Below are positions 51,565-60,413 of a stretch of DNA of 64,000 nucleotides, piece after piece. The notes below the pieces were generated by a model. That model was not told the origin of the DNA, searched no databases, and worked only from the letters and a program-made list of their open reading frames with translations. Location of the stretch: contig JBMNFJ010000002.1 in NCBI GenBank assembly GCA_050949255.1, positions 1 through 64,000 on the forward strand, read 5' to 3'. Within the stretch, counting starts at the first letter, position 1. Each line of letters begins with the position of its first letter. The DNA is from UBA3941 sp002385665. Its GTDB lineage: Bacteria > Bacillota > Clostridia > Caldicoprobacterales > UBA3941. Both the position numbers and the translations under genes were made by a program.

Positions 51565-54500
51565 ATGGGTAAAAAGATGAGGACTATGGATGGCAACACT
51601 GCTGCCGCGCATGTGGCTTATGCGTTTACAGATGTAGCTGCTATCTATCCCATTACTCCATCATCCAACATGGCTGAAGTTGTAGATGAATGGAGTGCAC
51701 ATGGTCGAAAAAATATATTTGGACAAACGGTGAGATTGACCGAGATGCAGTCCGAGGCAGGTGCCGCCGGCGCTATGCACGGGGCATTGGCAACCGGATC
51801 ACTGGCAACAACCTTTACGGCATCTCAGGGCTTGCTCCTTATGATTCCAAATATGTACAAGATGGCCGGTGAACTGTTACCGGGGGTTATGCATGTAAGC
51901 GCCCGTGCTGTAGCGTCACATGCACTTTCAATTTTCGGTGACCATTCAGACGTTATGGCTACCCGCCAAACCGGATTTGCCCAGTTGGCATCCGGTAGTG
52001 TACAAGAGGTCATGGACCTGGCTGGAATAGCACACCTGGCTGCCATTAAATCCAGGGTACCGTTCCTGCACTTCTTTGATGGTTTCAGGACTTCCCATGA
52101 GTATCAAAAGATCGAAGTCCTGGAGTATGATGAATTAGCATCTTTGGTAGACTACGAAGCCATCGACAGGTTCCGTAAAAACTCCCTTAGCCCGGAAAGC
52201 CCTGTAACCAGGGGTACAGCCCAAAATCCCGATGTCTTCTTCCAGGCCAGAGAGGCATCAAATCCTTTCTACAATGCAGTACCTGACATTGTAAATGAGT
52301 ATATGGGCAAAATCTCCGAGCTGACAGGTCGCGAATATAAGCCCTTTAACTACTACGGTGCACCCGATGCAGAGTATATTATCGTAGCTATTGGTTCAGT
52401 TACACAGACAATAGAGGAAACCGTAGATTACTTAATGGCCAGAGGGGAAAAAGTAGGTCTTATTAAGGTACATCTATACAGACCTTTCTCCGAAAAATAC
52501 TTCCTGGATGTCCTGCCGGCCACCGTTAAGAAGATTGCCGTACTGGATCGTACCAAAGAGCCCGGTGCAGTAGGAGAACCCCTATATCAGGATGTAAAGG
52601 CTATTCTATACGGCAGGGAAAATGCTCCTTGCGTTATCGGCGGTAGGTATGGACTGGGTTCAAAGGATACTACTCCTACCCACATCAAGGCCGTATTTGA
52701 CAATCTTAAGAGAGATGATGCCAAGGATGGCTTTACTCTGGGAATCATAGACGATGTAACCAATACATCCCTTACTCCCTCCGAGTATATCAATACCTCA
52801 CCCGAAGGAACAGTTCGCTGCAAATTCTGGGGCTTAGGTTCCGATGGTACTGTTGGTGCCAACCAGAATGCTATCAAGATTATTGGTGATAATACGGACA
52901 TGTATGCCCAGGCATACTTCTCCTATGACTCCAAGAAATCCGGTGGGGTTACCGTTTCCCATCTGCGCTTTGGAAAACAGCCAATTAAATCCACCTACTT
53001 AATAGATGAAGCTGATTTCATCGCCTGCCATAACGAGGCATACGTAAACCGTTTGGATGTAATTAAGGGACTGGCCAAGAACGGTACTTTCCTCCTTAAC
53101 TGCACATGGAGTCCAGAAGAGCTGGATGAGCATTTACCGGCTTCCATGAAACGCTATCTGGCTAAAAACAATATTGATTTCTATATAATCGATGCTCTGC
53201 ACATTGCAGAAGGCGTTGGCCTGGGCGGCAGAATCAACATGATAATGCAGACCGCATTCTTTAAACTGGCCAACATCATCCCTGTAGATGACGCCATTGG
53301 CTATCTGAAAGAAGCTATCCAAAACAGCTATGGCCATAGAGGCGAGCACATCGTCAAGATGAACTGGGATGCTGTAGATCAGGCTCTGTCAGCCCTTATC
53401 AAGGTTGATGTACCTGAAAGCTGGGCTGATGCAAAGGATCCTGAAGATGTTGTAGTGGAAGATGACAGGCCCGAATTCGTTAAGAATATTCTCGATCCTA
53501 TTTCCAGGCAGGAAGGTGACAACCTACCCGTTAGCGCCTTTGTAGGTATCGAAGACGGTACTATGCCTGCCGGAACCGCTGCTTACGAAAAGAGAGGTAT
53601 TGCTCCACAGGTTCCTGAATGGCAGATTGAAAATTGTATCCAGTGTAACCAGTGTTCTCTGGTATGTCCCCATGCAGTCATCAGACCTTTCGTGCTAAAC
53701 GAAGAGGAAATGGCTAATGCGCCTGAAGGCTTTGAAACCAAGCCTGCTATTGGCAGAACTGCTAAGGGCATGGGCTACAGAATCCAGGTCAGCACCTTGG
53801 ATTGTACCGGATGCGGGGTTTGTGCCGATGTATGTCCCGCCAAGAACAAAGCCCTGGTTATGAAACCCATAAGTACCCAGGTTGAAAAGCAACAACCCCT
53901 GTGGGATTATGCTATCAATAATGTTACACCCAAGAAGGACCTTATGGATAAATTCACCCTAAAGGGCAGCCAATTCCAAGAGCCCCTGTTCGAGTTCTCA
54001 GGAGCTTGCGCCGGCTGCGGGGAAACACCCTATGCCAAGCTTATAACCCAACTCTTTGGGGATCGCATGATTATAGCCAATGCTACGGGATGTAGCTCCA
54101 TCTGGGGTGGTTCCTATCCTTCTAGCCCATATACAGTGAACAAAGAGGGTTGTGGACCTGCATGGGCCAACTCCCTATTCGAGGACAATGCTGAATATGG
54201 ATACGGTATGCTCCTTGGGGTACAGCAAAATCGTGATAAGCTGGTTGATCTGGCTAATGAGGCCATCGAAGCGAACATCGATCCAGATCTTACAGCGGCC
54301 TTGAACAAGTGGCTGGAGAACAAGGATCTTGGTGAAGAATCCCAGGCTGCTACAAAAGAGCTGCTCCCCTTGTTGGCCAAGCACAGCGATAACGCTATTG
54401 TTAAGGCAATCTATGACCTTAAACAATACCTGGTCAAGAAGTCACAGTGGATTCTCGGTGGTGACGGTTGGGCCTACGATATCGGCTTTGGCGGATTGGA

Positions 54501-55095
54501 TCACGTACTTGCATCGGGTGCCGATGTAAACGTACTGGTCTTTGATACCGAGGTCTATTCCAACACCGGTGGCCAGGCTTCCAAGTCTACACCCACAGCA
54601 GCCGTTGCTAAGTTTGCTGCAGCCGGAAAACGTATCCGCAAGAAGGATCTGGGCCGTATAGCCATGTCCTACGGCTATGTATATGTTGCTCAAATTGGTC
54701 TTGGTGCCGATATGAACCATACCATCAGGGTACTAAAAGAAGCCGAAGCCTATCCCGGACCATCCCTGATCATTGCATACTCACCATGTATCGCACACGG
54801 GATAAGAGGTGGTATGACCAGCAGCTCCAAGAGGACAAAACTGGCCGTCCAATCCGGATACTGGCACCTGTATCGCTACAATCCTCTGCTGAAAGAAGAG
54901 GGCAAAAACCCCTTCATCCTGGATTCCAAGGAGCCGACAGAATCCTTCCAGGATTTCCTGAAGACAGAGGTGCGCTACAGCTCCCTGGCCAAGACCTTCC
55001 CTGAGGTTGCTGAGGAATTCTTCCAAAAAGCCGAACAGGATGCCAAGGAAAGGTACAGAATATATAAGGCTATGTCGGAAAGCCCCATAGCATAA
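51565..55095 (+). CDS. nifJ: Pyruvate:ferredoxin (flavodoxin) oxidoreductase
   Basis: 1176 residues from the ATG at 51565 (GGAGGG 8 bases upstream); the frame extends further upstream into the leader palindrome but has no site there. Single-chain PFOR: N-terminal domains begin DGNTAAAHVAYAFTDVAAIYPITPSS; two 4Fe-4S clusters at about 691 (CIQCNQCSLVCP) and 746 (CTGCGVCADVCP); the third cluster region CAGCGETPY near 814; TPP-binding GDGWAYDIGFGGLDH. It converts pyruvate and CoA to acetyl-CoA, CO2 and reduced ferredoxin. It is the main pyruvate enzyme of this anaerobe. Confidence 0.97.
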   Translation: MGKKMRTMDGNTAAAHVAYAFTDVAAIYPITPSSNMAEVVDEWSAHGRKNIFGQTVRLTEMQSEAGAAGAMHGALATGSLATTFTASQGLLLMIPNMYKMAGELLPGVMHVSARAVASHALSIFGDHSDVMATRQTGFAQLASGSVQEVMDLAGIAHLAAIKSRVPFLHFFDGFRTSHEYQKIEVLEYDELASLVDYEAIDRFRKNSLSPESPVTRGTAQNPDVFFQAREASNPFYNAVPDIVNEYMGKISELTGREYKPFNYYGAPDAEYIIVAIGSVTQTIEETVDYLMARGEKVGLIKVHLYRPFSEKYFLDVLPATVKKIAVLDRTKEPGAVGEPLYQDVKAILYGRENAPCVIGGRYGLGSKDTTPTHIKAVFDNLKRDDAKDGFTLGIIDDVTNTSLTPSEYINTSPEGTVRCKFWGLGSDGTVGANQNAIKIIGDNTDMYAQAYFSYDSKKSGGVTVSHLRFGKQPIKSTYLIDEADFIACHNEAYVNRLDVIKGLAKNGTFLLNCTWSPEELDEHLPASMKRYLAKNNIDFYIIDALHIAEGVGLGGRINMIMQTAFFKLANIIPVDDAIGYLKEAIQNSYGHRGEHIVKMNWDAVDQALSALIKVDVPESWADAKDPEDVVVEDDRPEFVKNILDPISRQEGDNLPVSAFVGIEDGTMPAGTAAYEKRGIAPQVPEWQIENCIQCNQCSLVCPHAVIRPFVLNEEEMANAPEGFETKPAIGRTAKGMGYRIQVSTLDCTGCGVCADVCPAKNKALVMKPISTQVEKQQPLWDYAINNVTPKKDLMDKFTLKGSQFQEPLFEFSGACAGCGETPYAKLITQLFGDRMIIANATGCSSIWGGSYPSSPYTVNKEGCGPAWANSLFEDNAEYGYGMLLGVQQNRDKLVDLANEAIEANIDPDLTAALNKWLENKDLGEESQAATKELLPLLAKHSDNAIVKAIYDLKQYLVKKSQWILGGDGWAYDIGFGGLDHVLASGADVNVLVFDTEVYSNTGGQASKSTPTAAVAKFAAAGKRIRKKDLGRIAMSYGYVYVAQIGLGADMNHTIRVLKEAEAYPGPSLIIAYSPCIAHGIRGGMTSSSKRTKLAVQSGYWHLYRYNPLLKEEGKNPFILDSKEPTESFQDFLKTEVRYSSLAKTFPEVAEEFFQKAEQDAKERYRIYKAMSESPIA

Positions 55096-55115
55096 AATAA
55101 ACCTTGTAAATAAAG

Positions 55116-55150
55116 AGAAGCAAAAGGTTCACCCTTTTGCTTCTTTTATT
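55116..55150 (+). terminator. Terminator after PFOR
   Basis: AGAAGCAAAAGG (55116-55127) and CCTTTTGCTTCT (55133-55144), loop 5, followed by TTTATTTTTATTTT. Confidence 0.9.
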
Positions 55151-55227
55151 TTTATTTTATCTTTTTTTGTATTCTGACCTTTTATGACATCCGGATCGGC
55201 CTAAAATAAGCATTCAACAGGTATCAA

Positions 55228-56001
55228 CTAGCTGTCACCGCAGGCTGCTTTCCCTTCCCCTTGGATTAGAATCCTCAAAGCCTCTACGGCGGTGGTTATG
55301 GCCCTTGTATTATCATGGTGCTGGGGATTGTCCATACCCGCATTGGCCCTTTCCTGATTCCATATAACATTAAGTACACAACCCGCCCTGGCCCTGAGAT
55401 AGGAGGATACACAAAACAGTGCCGCACTTTCCATCTCCGATGCCAGAGCCCCGGCCCTGATCCATGCCTCCCACTTGTTTATCAGCTCATATCCCACCGG
55501 CATCTTATCCGGGCTATGCTGGCCGTAAAAGGAATCCTTGGATTGCACTACCCCGGTATGGTAGACGTATCCCAACCTTTCTGCCGCCTGTACCAAGGCC
55601 TGTAGAACCTGGAAGTCTGCAACCGCGGGAAATTCTATAGGCACATACTCCCTGGTGGTCCCTTCATTTCTGATGGATCCCGTTGCTATGACCAAATCTC
55701 CGCCCACTACATCAAGCTGCATCCCGCCACAGGTTCCTACCCTGATAAAGGTCCTGACTCCTGTCCTGAACAATTCCTCAACAGCTATAGATGCAGAGGG
55801 TCCCCCAATGCCGGTAGATGTTACCAGTACCTTTTCTCCGTCCAGCTGACCAATCCAGCTGGTGTATTCCCTTTTAGCAGTGAGGAACCTGGGGTTTTCA
55901 AGGTACCCCGCTATCTCCTCTACCCTTCCCGGATCTCCTGGCAGTATGGCATACTTAGCGCCATGACTATCATCCAGATCTATATGATACTGTTTTTCCA
56001 T
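55228..56001 (-). CDS. udp: Uridine phosphorylase
   Basis: 257 residues from the ATG at 56001 (GGGAGG 9 bases upstream). Motifs: LPGDPGRVEEIA (phosphate loop), GTCGGMQ, and SEMESAALF with the purine/pyrimidine site. The length and motif set fit the uridine phosphorylase branch rather than DeoD or PunA. It splits uridine with phosphate for salvage of uracil and ribose-1-phosphate. It is a single-gene unit, divergent from the acyl-CoA synthetase gene. Confidence 0.87.
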   Translation of the reverse strand: MEKQYHIDLDDSHGAKYAILPGDPGRVEEIAGYLENPRFLTAKREYTSWIGQLDGEKVLVTSTGIGGPSASIAVEELFRTGVRTFIRVGTCGGMQLDVVGGDLVIATGSIRNEGTTREYVPIEFPAVADFQVLQALVQAAERLGYVYHTGVVQSKDSFYGQHSPDKMPVGYELINKWEAWIRAGALASEMESAALFCVSSYLRARAGCVLNVIWNQERANAGMDNPQHHDNTRAITTAVEALRILIQGEGKAACGDS

Positions 56002-56055
56002 AATTGCTACCTCCCTCTGTATACAATAGTCAGCCAATATTATTGGGATATACCC

Positions 56056-56084
56056 TTGACACAGGTTTAGATTCTCCATACAAT
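56056..56084 (+). promoter_or_regulatory. Promoter of the acyl-CoA synthetase gene
   Basis: TTGACA (56056-56061), 17 bases, TACAAT (56079-56084). Leader about 138 nt with no recognised riboswitch. Confidence 0.72.
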
Positions 56085-56228
56085 ATACTTATATATAGTT
56101 GATATATTTTTCACTAAGTCTCAACTCCAGTATAAATGTTATTAGTAATTATACCTGAAAGTAGGAAGGTAGTACAGTAGATGACTGAGTGATCCACAAT
56201 AGTAGAATGGTAGAACGGAGGATTTTTT

Positions 56229-57794
56229 ATGCCTATCACGAAAATGCTTTCCATGAACGCGAAAGTCTATCCAAATAAAACGAGTCTGATAGAAAGGGAT
56301 CCTGCCCTGGGAATTCGCCGGGAAATCACCTGGCTGGAATTTGATAACCTGTCCAACCAATTAGCCAACGCCTTAATATCCCATGGTATAAAGAAAAACG
56401 ATAAGGTTGCCATCTTAATGATGAATTGCCTGGAATGGCTACCCATATATTTTGGTATCCTAAAAACCGGTGCCTTGGCAGTACCCCTTAATTTCAGGTT
56501 TACAGCCGATGAAATAAAAAAATGTCTGGAGACGGCGGGGGCAAAAGTCCTCATCTTTGGACCGGAATTTGAAGAGCGGGTTAAAGATATAGTGGACGAG
56601 ATCCATGGGCTACAACACGCATTTTTCCTTGGGGATAAACAGCTCCCCGGCATACCCAATTTCTTCGATATAATCAAGGATGCTCCTGTTGATTCACCCA
56701 ACATTGATATTACCGATGACGAGGACGCGGCCCTGTATTTTACCTCCGGCACCACGGGTATACCTAAGCCCATACTACTTACCCATTCCAATTTGGTCTC
56801 AGCCTGTATAACAGAGAGTCACCACCACCTCCAAACTCATGAGGATAACTTTCTCTGTATTCCACCCCTCTATCATACAGGTGCAAAGATGCATTGGTTA
56901 GGCAGTCTTATGGTGGGGTCCAAAGCGGTTATTCTAAAAGGTGTAAAGCCTGAATATATATTGGAAGCGGTCAGCGAGGAGCAGGCAACCATTGTATGGC
57001 TGCTGGTGCCCTGGGCCCAGGATATCCTGGAAGCCATTGAATCCGGGCAAGTAGACTTAGGTGACTACAAGTTGGACCAATGGCGACTGATGCATATAGG
57101 AGCCCAACCGGTGCCTCCCAGCCTGATTAAGAGATGGAGGAAATACTTTCCCAATCAGGCCTACGATACCAATTACGGTCTAAGCGAATCTACGGGACCC
57201 GGCTGTGTTCACCTGGGTATGGATAATATCCATAAGGTTGGTGCCATAGGAAAGCCCGGTTTTAACTGGCAGGCTAAAATCGTTGATGACAAAGGGAATG
57301 TACTGCCTCCCGGCCGGACAGGGGAACTCCTGGTCAAGGGGCCCGGGGTTATGAAGGGTTATTATAACAATGAAGAGGAAACCAAGAGGGTCCTGAAGAA
57401 CGGGTGGCTTCATACCGGAGATATGGCCCGCCAAGACTCTGAAGGCTTTATCTATTTGGTGGATAGAAAAAAGGATATCATTATTTCCGGTGGAGAAAAT
57501 ATATTCCCTGTTGAGATTGAGGATTTTCTCCAGGAACACCAGGATATAAAGGATGCCGCTGTCATAGGTATGCCGGACAAACGGCTGGGGGAGATACCCA
57601 TAGCCATTGTAGAGCTCAAAAACGGACGACAGCTAAATGAATCCGCCGTACTGGAATTCTGCGAGGCCCTGCCCAGATATAAAAGACCGCGCAAGATTAT
57701 CTTCGACAAGGTGCCCCGAAATCCTACCGGCAAGATAGAAAAGCCCCTATTAAGGGAAAAATGGTGTGGTAAACCCGTTGCAGTGCTGGTATAA
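56229..57794 (+). CDS. Class I adenylate-forming enzyme, acyl-CoA synthetase-like
   Basis: 521 residues. AMP-binding signature YFTSGTTGIPKPILLTHSN (about 174-192), NYGLSESTGPG, TGDMARQDSEGFIYLVDRKKDIIISGGENIFPVEIE and a C-terminal catalytic lysine in NPTGKIEK. These features give fatty or aromatic acyl-CoA ligase activity via an acyl-adenylate; the acid is unknown. CGGAGG precedes the ATG. Sortase B follows by 61 bases and probably shares the transcript. Confidence 0.88.
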   Translation: MPITKMLSMNAKVYPNKTSLIERDPALGIRREITWLEFDNLSNQLANALISHGIKKNDKVAILMMNCLEWLPIYFGILKTGALAVPLNFRFTADEIKKCLETAGAKVLIFGPEFEERVKDIVDEIHGLQHAFFLGDKQLPGIPNFFDIIKDAPVDSPNIDITDDEDAALYFTSGTTGIPKPILLTHSNLVSACITESHHHLQTHEDNFLCIPPLYHTGAKMHWLGSLMVGSKAVILKGVKPEYILEAVSEEQATIVWLLVPWAQDILEAIESGQVDLGDYKLDQWRLMHIGAQPVPPSLIKRWRKYFPNQAYDTNYGLSESTGPGCVHLGMDNIHKVGAIGKPGFNWQAKIVDDKGNVLPPGRTGELLVKGPGVMKGYYNNEEETKRVLKNGWLHTGDMARQDSEGFIYLVDRKKDIIISGGENIFPVEIEDFLQEHQDIKDAAVIGMPDKRLGEIPIAIVELKNGRQLNESAVLEFCEALPRYKRPRKIIFDKVPRNPTGKIEKPLLREKWCGKPVAVLV

Positions 57795-57855
57795 TTATCT
57801 TAGCCGTAACCAAATTATGCCATGACACCATCCTTAGTCCCGGTTGGAGGTTTCC

Positions 57856-58620
57856 ATGAGAACTCTCATCCTCATAATCTCTATAGTCATATTGATCCTA
57901 TCCTTGTACCAAATCGGCCAATACCTTATAAGTGCCCAGGACACCAAGGGCCTATATAGGGATATGGCAGGAATCTATTATGAGGATGTGGCCAATAGTG
58001 AAGCCCAGGAGGACAAGGAAAATCCTCAAAGTTCTGATGATGCGAAAAGCCATAGTGATAATCACGGCGGCAATTCAAGGGTTGACAGGTTAAGGGAAAT
58101 AAATCCGGACATAATAGGCTGGATAACCATTCCCGATACCAAGATAGGTTATCCCGTAGTCAAAGGAAAGGACAATGACTATTATCTTAACCACAATCTG
58201 TTGGGCAATATTGACAGACACGGTGCCATCTTTATGGATTACAGAAATGATCCTCTTGAGGATGAAAATATAATTATTTACGGTCATCATATGAAGGATG
58301 GTACCATGTTCAAGGACCTTATGAGGTATAAGAAAAGGGATTTCTATGAGGATAATACCAGCATCTACCTGGATATGGGAGATAAGGTCACGGAATATAT
58401 AATATTCTCAGTGTATATATCCAGGGCAAGTAATGTGGATCTGGCGCTTTCCTTCCATGATAAAGAAGAGTACGAAAGATATTTTACTGAGGTCAAAGGA
58501 AAATCCCTTCACCCCTCAGACGTTGAATTTGCAGAAAATAGCCAAATGCTCACCTTGGCCACCTGCACCTATGAGGAAAAGGACGCCAGGTTTATAGTCC
58601 ATGCTCTGGCAGTAAAATAG
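57856..58620 (+). CDS. srtB: Class B sortase
   Basis: 254 residues from the ATG at 57856 (GGAGG 5 bases upstream). An N-terminal membrane anchor (about 3-22) is followed by a charged linker and the sortase fold with catalytic His144 (YGHH), Cys237 (TLATCTYE) and Arg245 (DARFIVHA). This places it in class B. It joins a surface protein to the peptidoglycan. No LPXTG or NPQTN substrate is in the window, so the target is elsewhere. Confidence 0.9.
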   Translation: MRTLILIISIVILILSLYQIGQYLISAQDTKGLYRDMAGIYYEDVANSEAQEDKENPQSSDDAKSHSDNHGGNSRVDRLREINPDIIGWITIPDTKIGYPVVKGKDNDYYLNHNLLGNIDRHGAIFMDYRNDPLEDENIIIYGHHMKDGTMFKDLMRYKKRDFYEDNTSIYLDMGDKVTEYIIFSVYISRASNVDLALSFHDKEEYERYFTEVKGKSLHPSDVEFAENSQMLTLATCTYEEKDARFIVHALAVK

Positions 58621-58621
58621 C

Positions 58622-58655
58622 ATTCAATGGCATTCCCAGCGTATTCCTGACTGGT
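58622..58655. repeat. Possible degenerate right arm of the dispersed repeat (copy N)
   Basis: TCAATGGCATTCCCAGCG then TATTCCTGACTGGTA resembles the copy I right end TCAATAGCCATTACCGGC then ATATGATTGACTGGCA with several mismatches. Weak. Confidence 0.3.
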
Positions 58656-58702
58656 AAAGCCTATAACTTAGACAAGTTGGAGTAATAATATAATTTATGA
58701 AT

Positions 58703-58738
58703 AAAAGGGAGATGTCCGATAAGGACACTCCCCTTTTT
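58703..58738. terminator. Bidirectional terminator between sortase and gdhA
   Basis: AAAAGGGAG and CTCCCCTTTT outer arms with TGTCC-GATAA-GGACA inside; TTTTT follows on the plus strand and TTTTATT on the minus strand. Confidence 0.82.
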
Positions 58739-58771
58739 ACATTCTTTCACAGATATTTAGTTTATACAGTA

Positions 58772-60031
58772 TTAGGATAATCCCCTCATCTTGCTGGCGG
58801 TAACTATCCTATCCACTGCTACCATATAAGCCCCCATCCTCAGGGTGGTTTCGGCTTCCACAGCTTTATTCCAGACCTCATTAAAGGCCTTGATCATAAT
58901 GTTTTCCAGCCTGTTGTTAATCTCCTCTTCTTCCCATCTGAAGGACTGGAGGTTCTGTACCCATTCAAAATAGGATACGGTCACTCCACCGGAATTGGCG
59001 AGAATATCCGGTACAACCACTACACCCTTCTCCTCAAGTACCCTATCCCCGCCTACGGTAGTCGGGCCGTTGGCACCTTCAACCACGATTCTGGCCTTAA
59101 TATGAGGGGCAATTTCCTCCGTTATCTGGTTCTCCAGAGCAGCGGGAATCAGAATATCCACATCCTGGGTCAGAAGCTCTTCATTAGAAATCCTGGTCAA
59201 ATTGGGAGCATCGTAATCCTTGAGCAATCGACCGCGCTGGGCAGTTAAGAAGTCCATTATTTCATCCATATCAAGGCCGTCTTCTGAGTAAATTCCCCCT
59301 GATACGTCGCTTAGGGCAACTACCTTGCATCCTTCCCTGTGAAGGAGTCTGGCAGCTGTTCCACCTACGTTGCCGGCGCCCTGGACTGCAACTTTGGCAC
59401 CTTTTAAGGGCAGGTGCAGCTTCTTGCAGATCTCTCTGACCATAAGCATAACCCCACGGCCTGTAGCCTCACCCCTGCCAAGTGAGCCGCCGATGGGAAC
59501 GGGTTTGCCCGTTACCACCCCGGGTGACAGGTGTCCCCTCAGGGTGCTGTATGTATCCATAAACCATCCCATTATCTCCGCGTTGGTATTAACATCGGGA
59601 GCAGGGATGTCGATTTCCGGTCCAATCACCGGATAGAGCAGGGCAGCATACTTTCTGGTAAGCCTCTCCAACTCCTTCTTTGACAGCTTGGTGGCATCTA
59701 CGGTAACTCCACCTTTACCGCCTCCATAGGGTATGTCTACCACTGCGCACTTAAAGCTCATCCAGGCTGCCAACGCCTTTACCTCGTCCATATCAACGTT
59801 CTGGTGATAGCGTATACCGCCCTTATAGGGGCCCCTGACACTGGAATGCTGTACCCTGTAACCTTCAAAAACCTGAATGGAACCGTCATCCATCTCTACA
59901 GGGATAGCTACCTTCACTTCCCTTTCAGGGTACTTCAGCTGAACATAGTCCTTCTCTTCCAGCCCCAACTTTTTTGCAGCCTGATCTAAAACTTCCAACA
60001 TTTCCTGATAAGGATTGTATCCTTTGGCCAT
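58772..60031 (-). CDS. gdhA: Glutamate dehydrogenase (Glu/Leu/Phe/Val family)
   Basis: 419 residues from the ATG at 60031 (GGAGG 7 bases upstream). Catalytic lysines are in GGIRYHQNVD and MSFKCAVVDIPYGGGKGG, and the NAD(P) site is VQGAGNVGGTAARLL. It matches the 420-residue clostridial glutamate dehydrogenase type. It deaminates glutamate to 2-oxoglutarate and ammonia or the reverse. The promoter at 60301-60329 carries a CCCCT dyad in its spacer. Confidence 0.93.
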   Translation of the reverse strand: MAKGYNPYQEMLEVLDQAAKKLGLEEKDYVQLKYPEREVKVAIPVEMDDGSIQVFEGYRVQHSSVRGPYKGGIRYHQNVDMDEVKALAAWMSFKCAVVDIPYGGGKGGVTVDATKLSKKELERLTRKYAALLYPVIGPEIDIPAPDVNTNAEIMGWFMDTYSTLRGHLSPGVVTGKPVPIGGSLGRGEATGRGVMLMVREICKKLHLPLKGAKVAVQGAGNVGGTAARLLHREGCKVVALSDVSGGIYSEDGLDMDEIMDFLTAQRGRLLKDYDAPNLTRISNEELLTQDVDILIPAALENQITEEIAPHIKARIVVEGANGPTTVGGDRVLEEKGVVVVPDILANSGGVTVSYFEWVQNLQSFRWEEEEINNRLENIMIKAFNEVWNKAVEAETTLRMGAYMVAVDRIVTASKMRGLS

Positions 60032-60300
60032 ATCATTTCCTCCGAATCTAAAAATTCCATAACCAATATTATTCGCCATGATTCCAATAAACATTACCCA
60101 TATGTTTACTTCAAACCATCTATAATGGTATCCGGGTGTAGTAAAACATATTCATTGATCTATATGTTTCTTAAAATACATTGTTCTACACAAAGTCAGA
60201 TGATTTGGCTGATTTTGCTTTGATAGATCATCATATAGAATGGCAATAAAGAATCCATGATTATGAAATTTTAACTTAATAAAATATTAATATAGTCTTA

Positions 60301-60329
60301 ATTATATGCCCCTTATAGGGGTATGTCAA
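60301..60329 (-). promoter_or_regulatory. gdhA promoter with dyad in the spacer
   Basis: On the minus strand TTGACA (60324-60329), 17 bases, TATAAT (60301-60306). The dyad CCCCT-TAT-AGGGG (60309-60321) fills the spacer. Leader about 265 nt. The 60032-60413 gap otherwise shows only AT-rich sequence and the PBP1A terminator. Confidence 0.78.
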
Positions 60330-60366
60330 GATTTCTGCAAGTTTAATGCCGATAAATTGCAAAATG

Positions 60367-60405
60367 GAATGCCCTTGGATATGAGGGATTAACCCAAGGG
60401 CATTC
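60367..60405 (-). terminator. Terminator of the PBP1A gene
   Basis: GAATGCCCTTGG (60367-60378) and CCAAGGGCATTC (60394-60405), 12-bp perfect stem, 15-base loop; CATTTTGCAATTT follows on the minus strand. Confidence 0.75.
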
Positions 60406-60413
60406 TGGTATTC

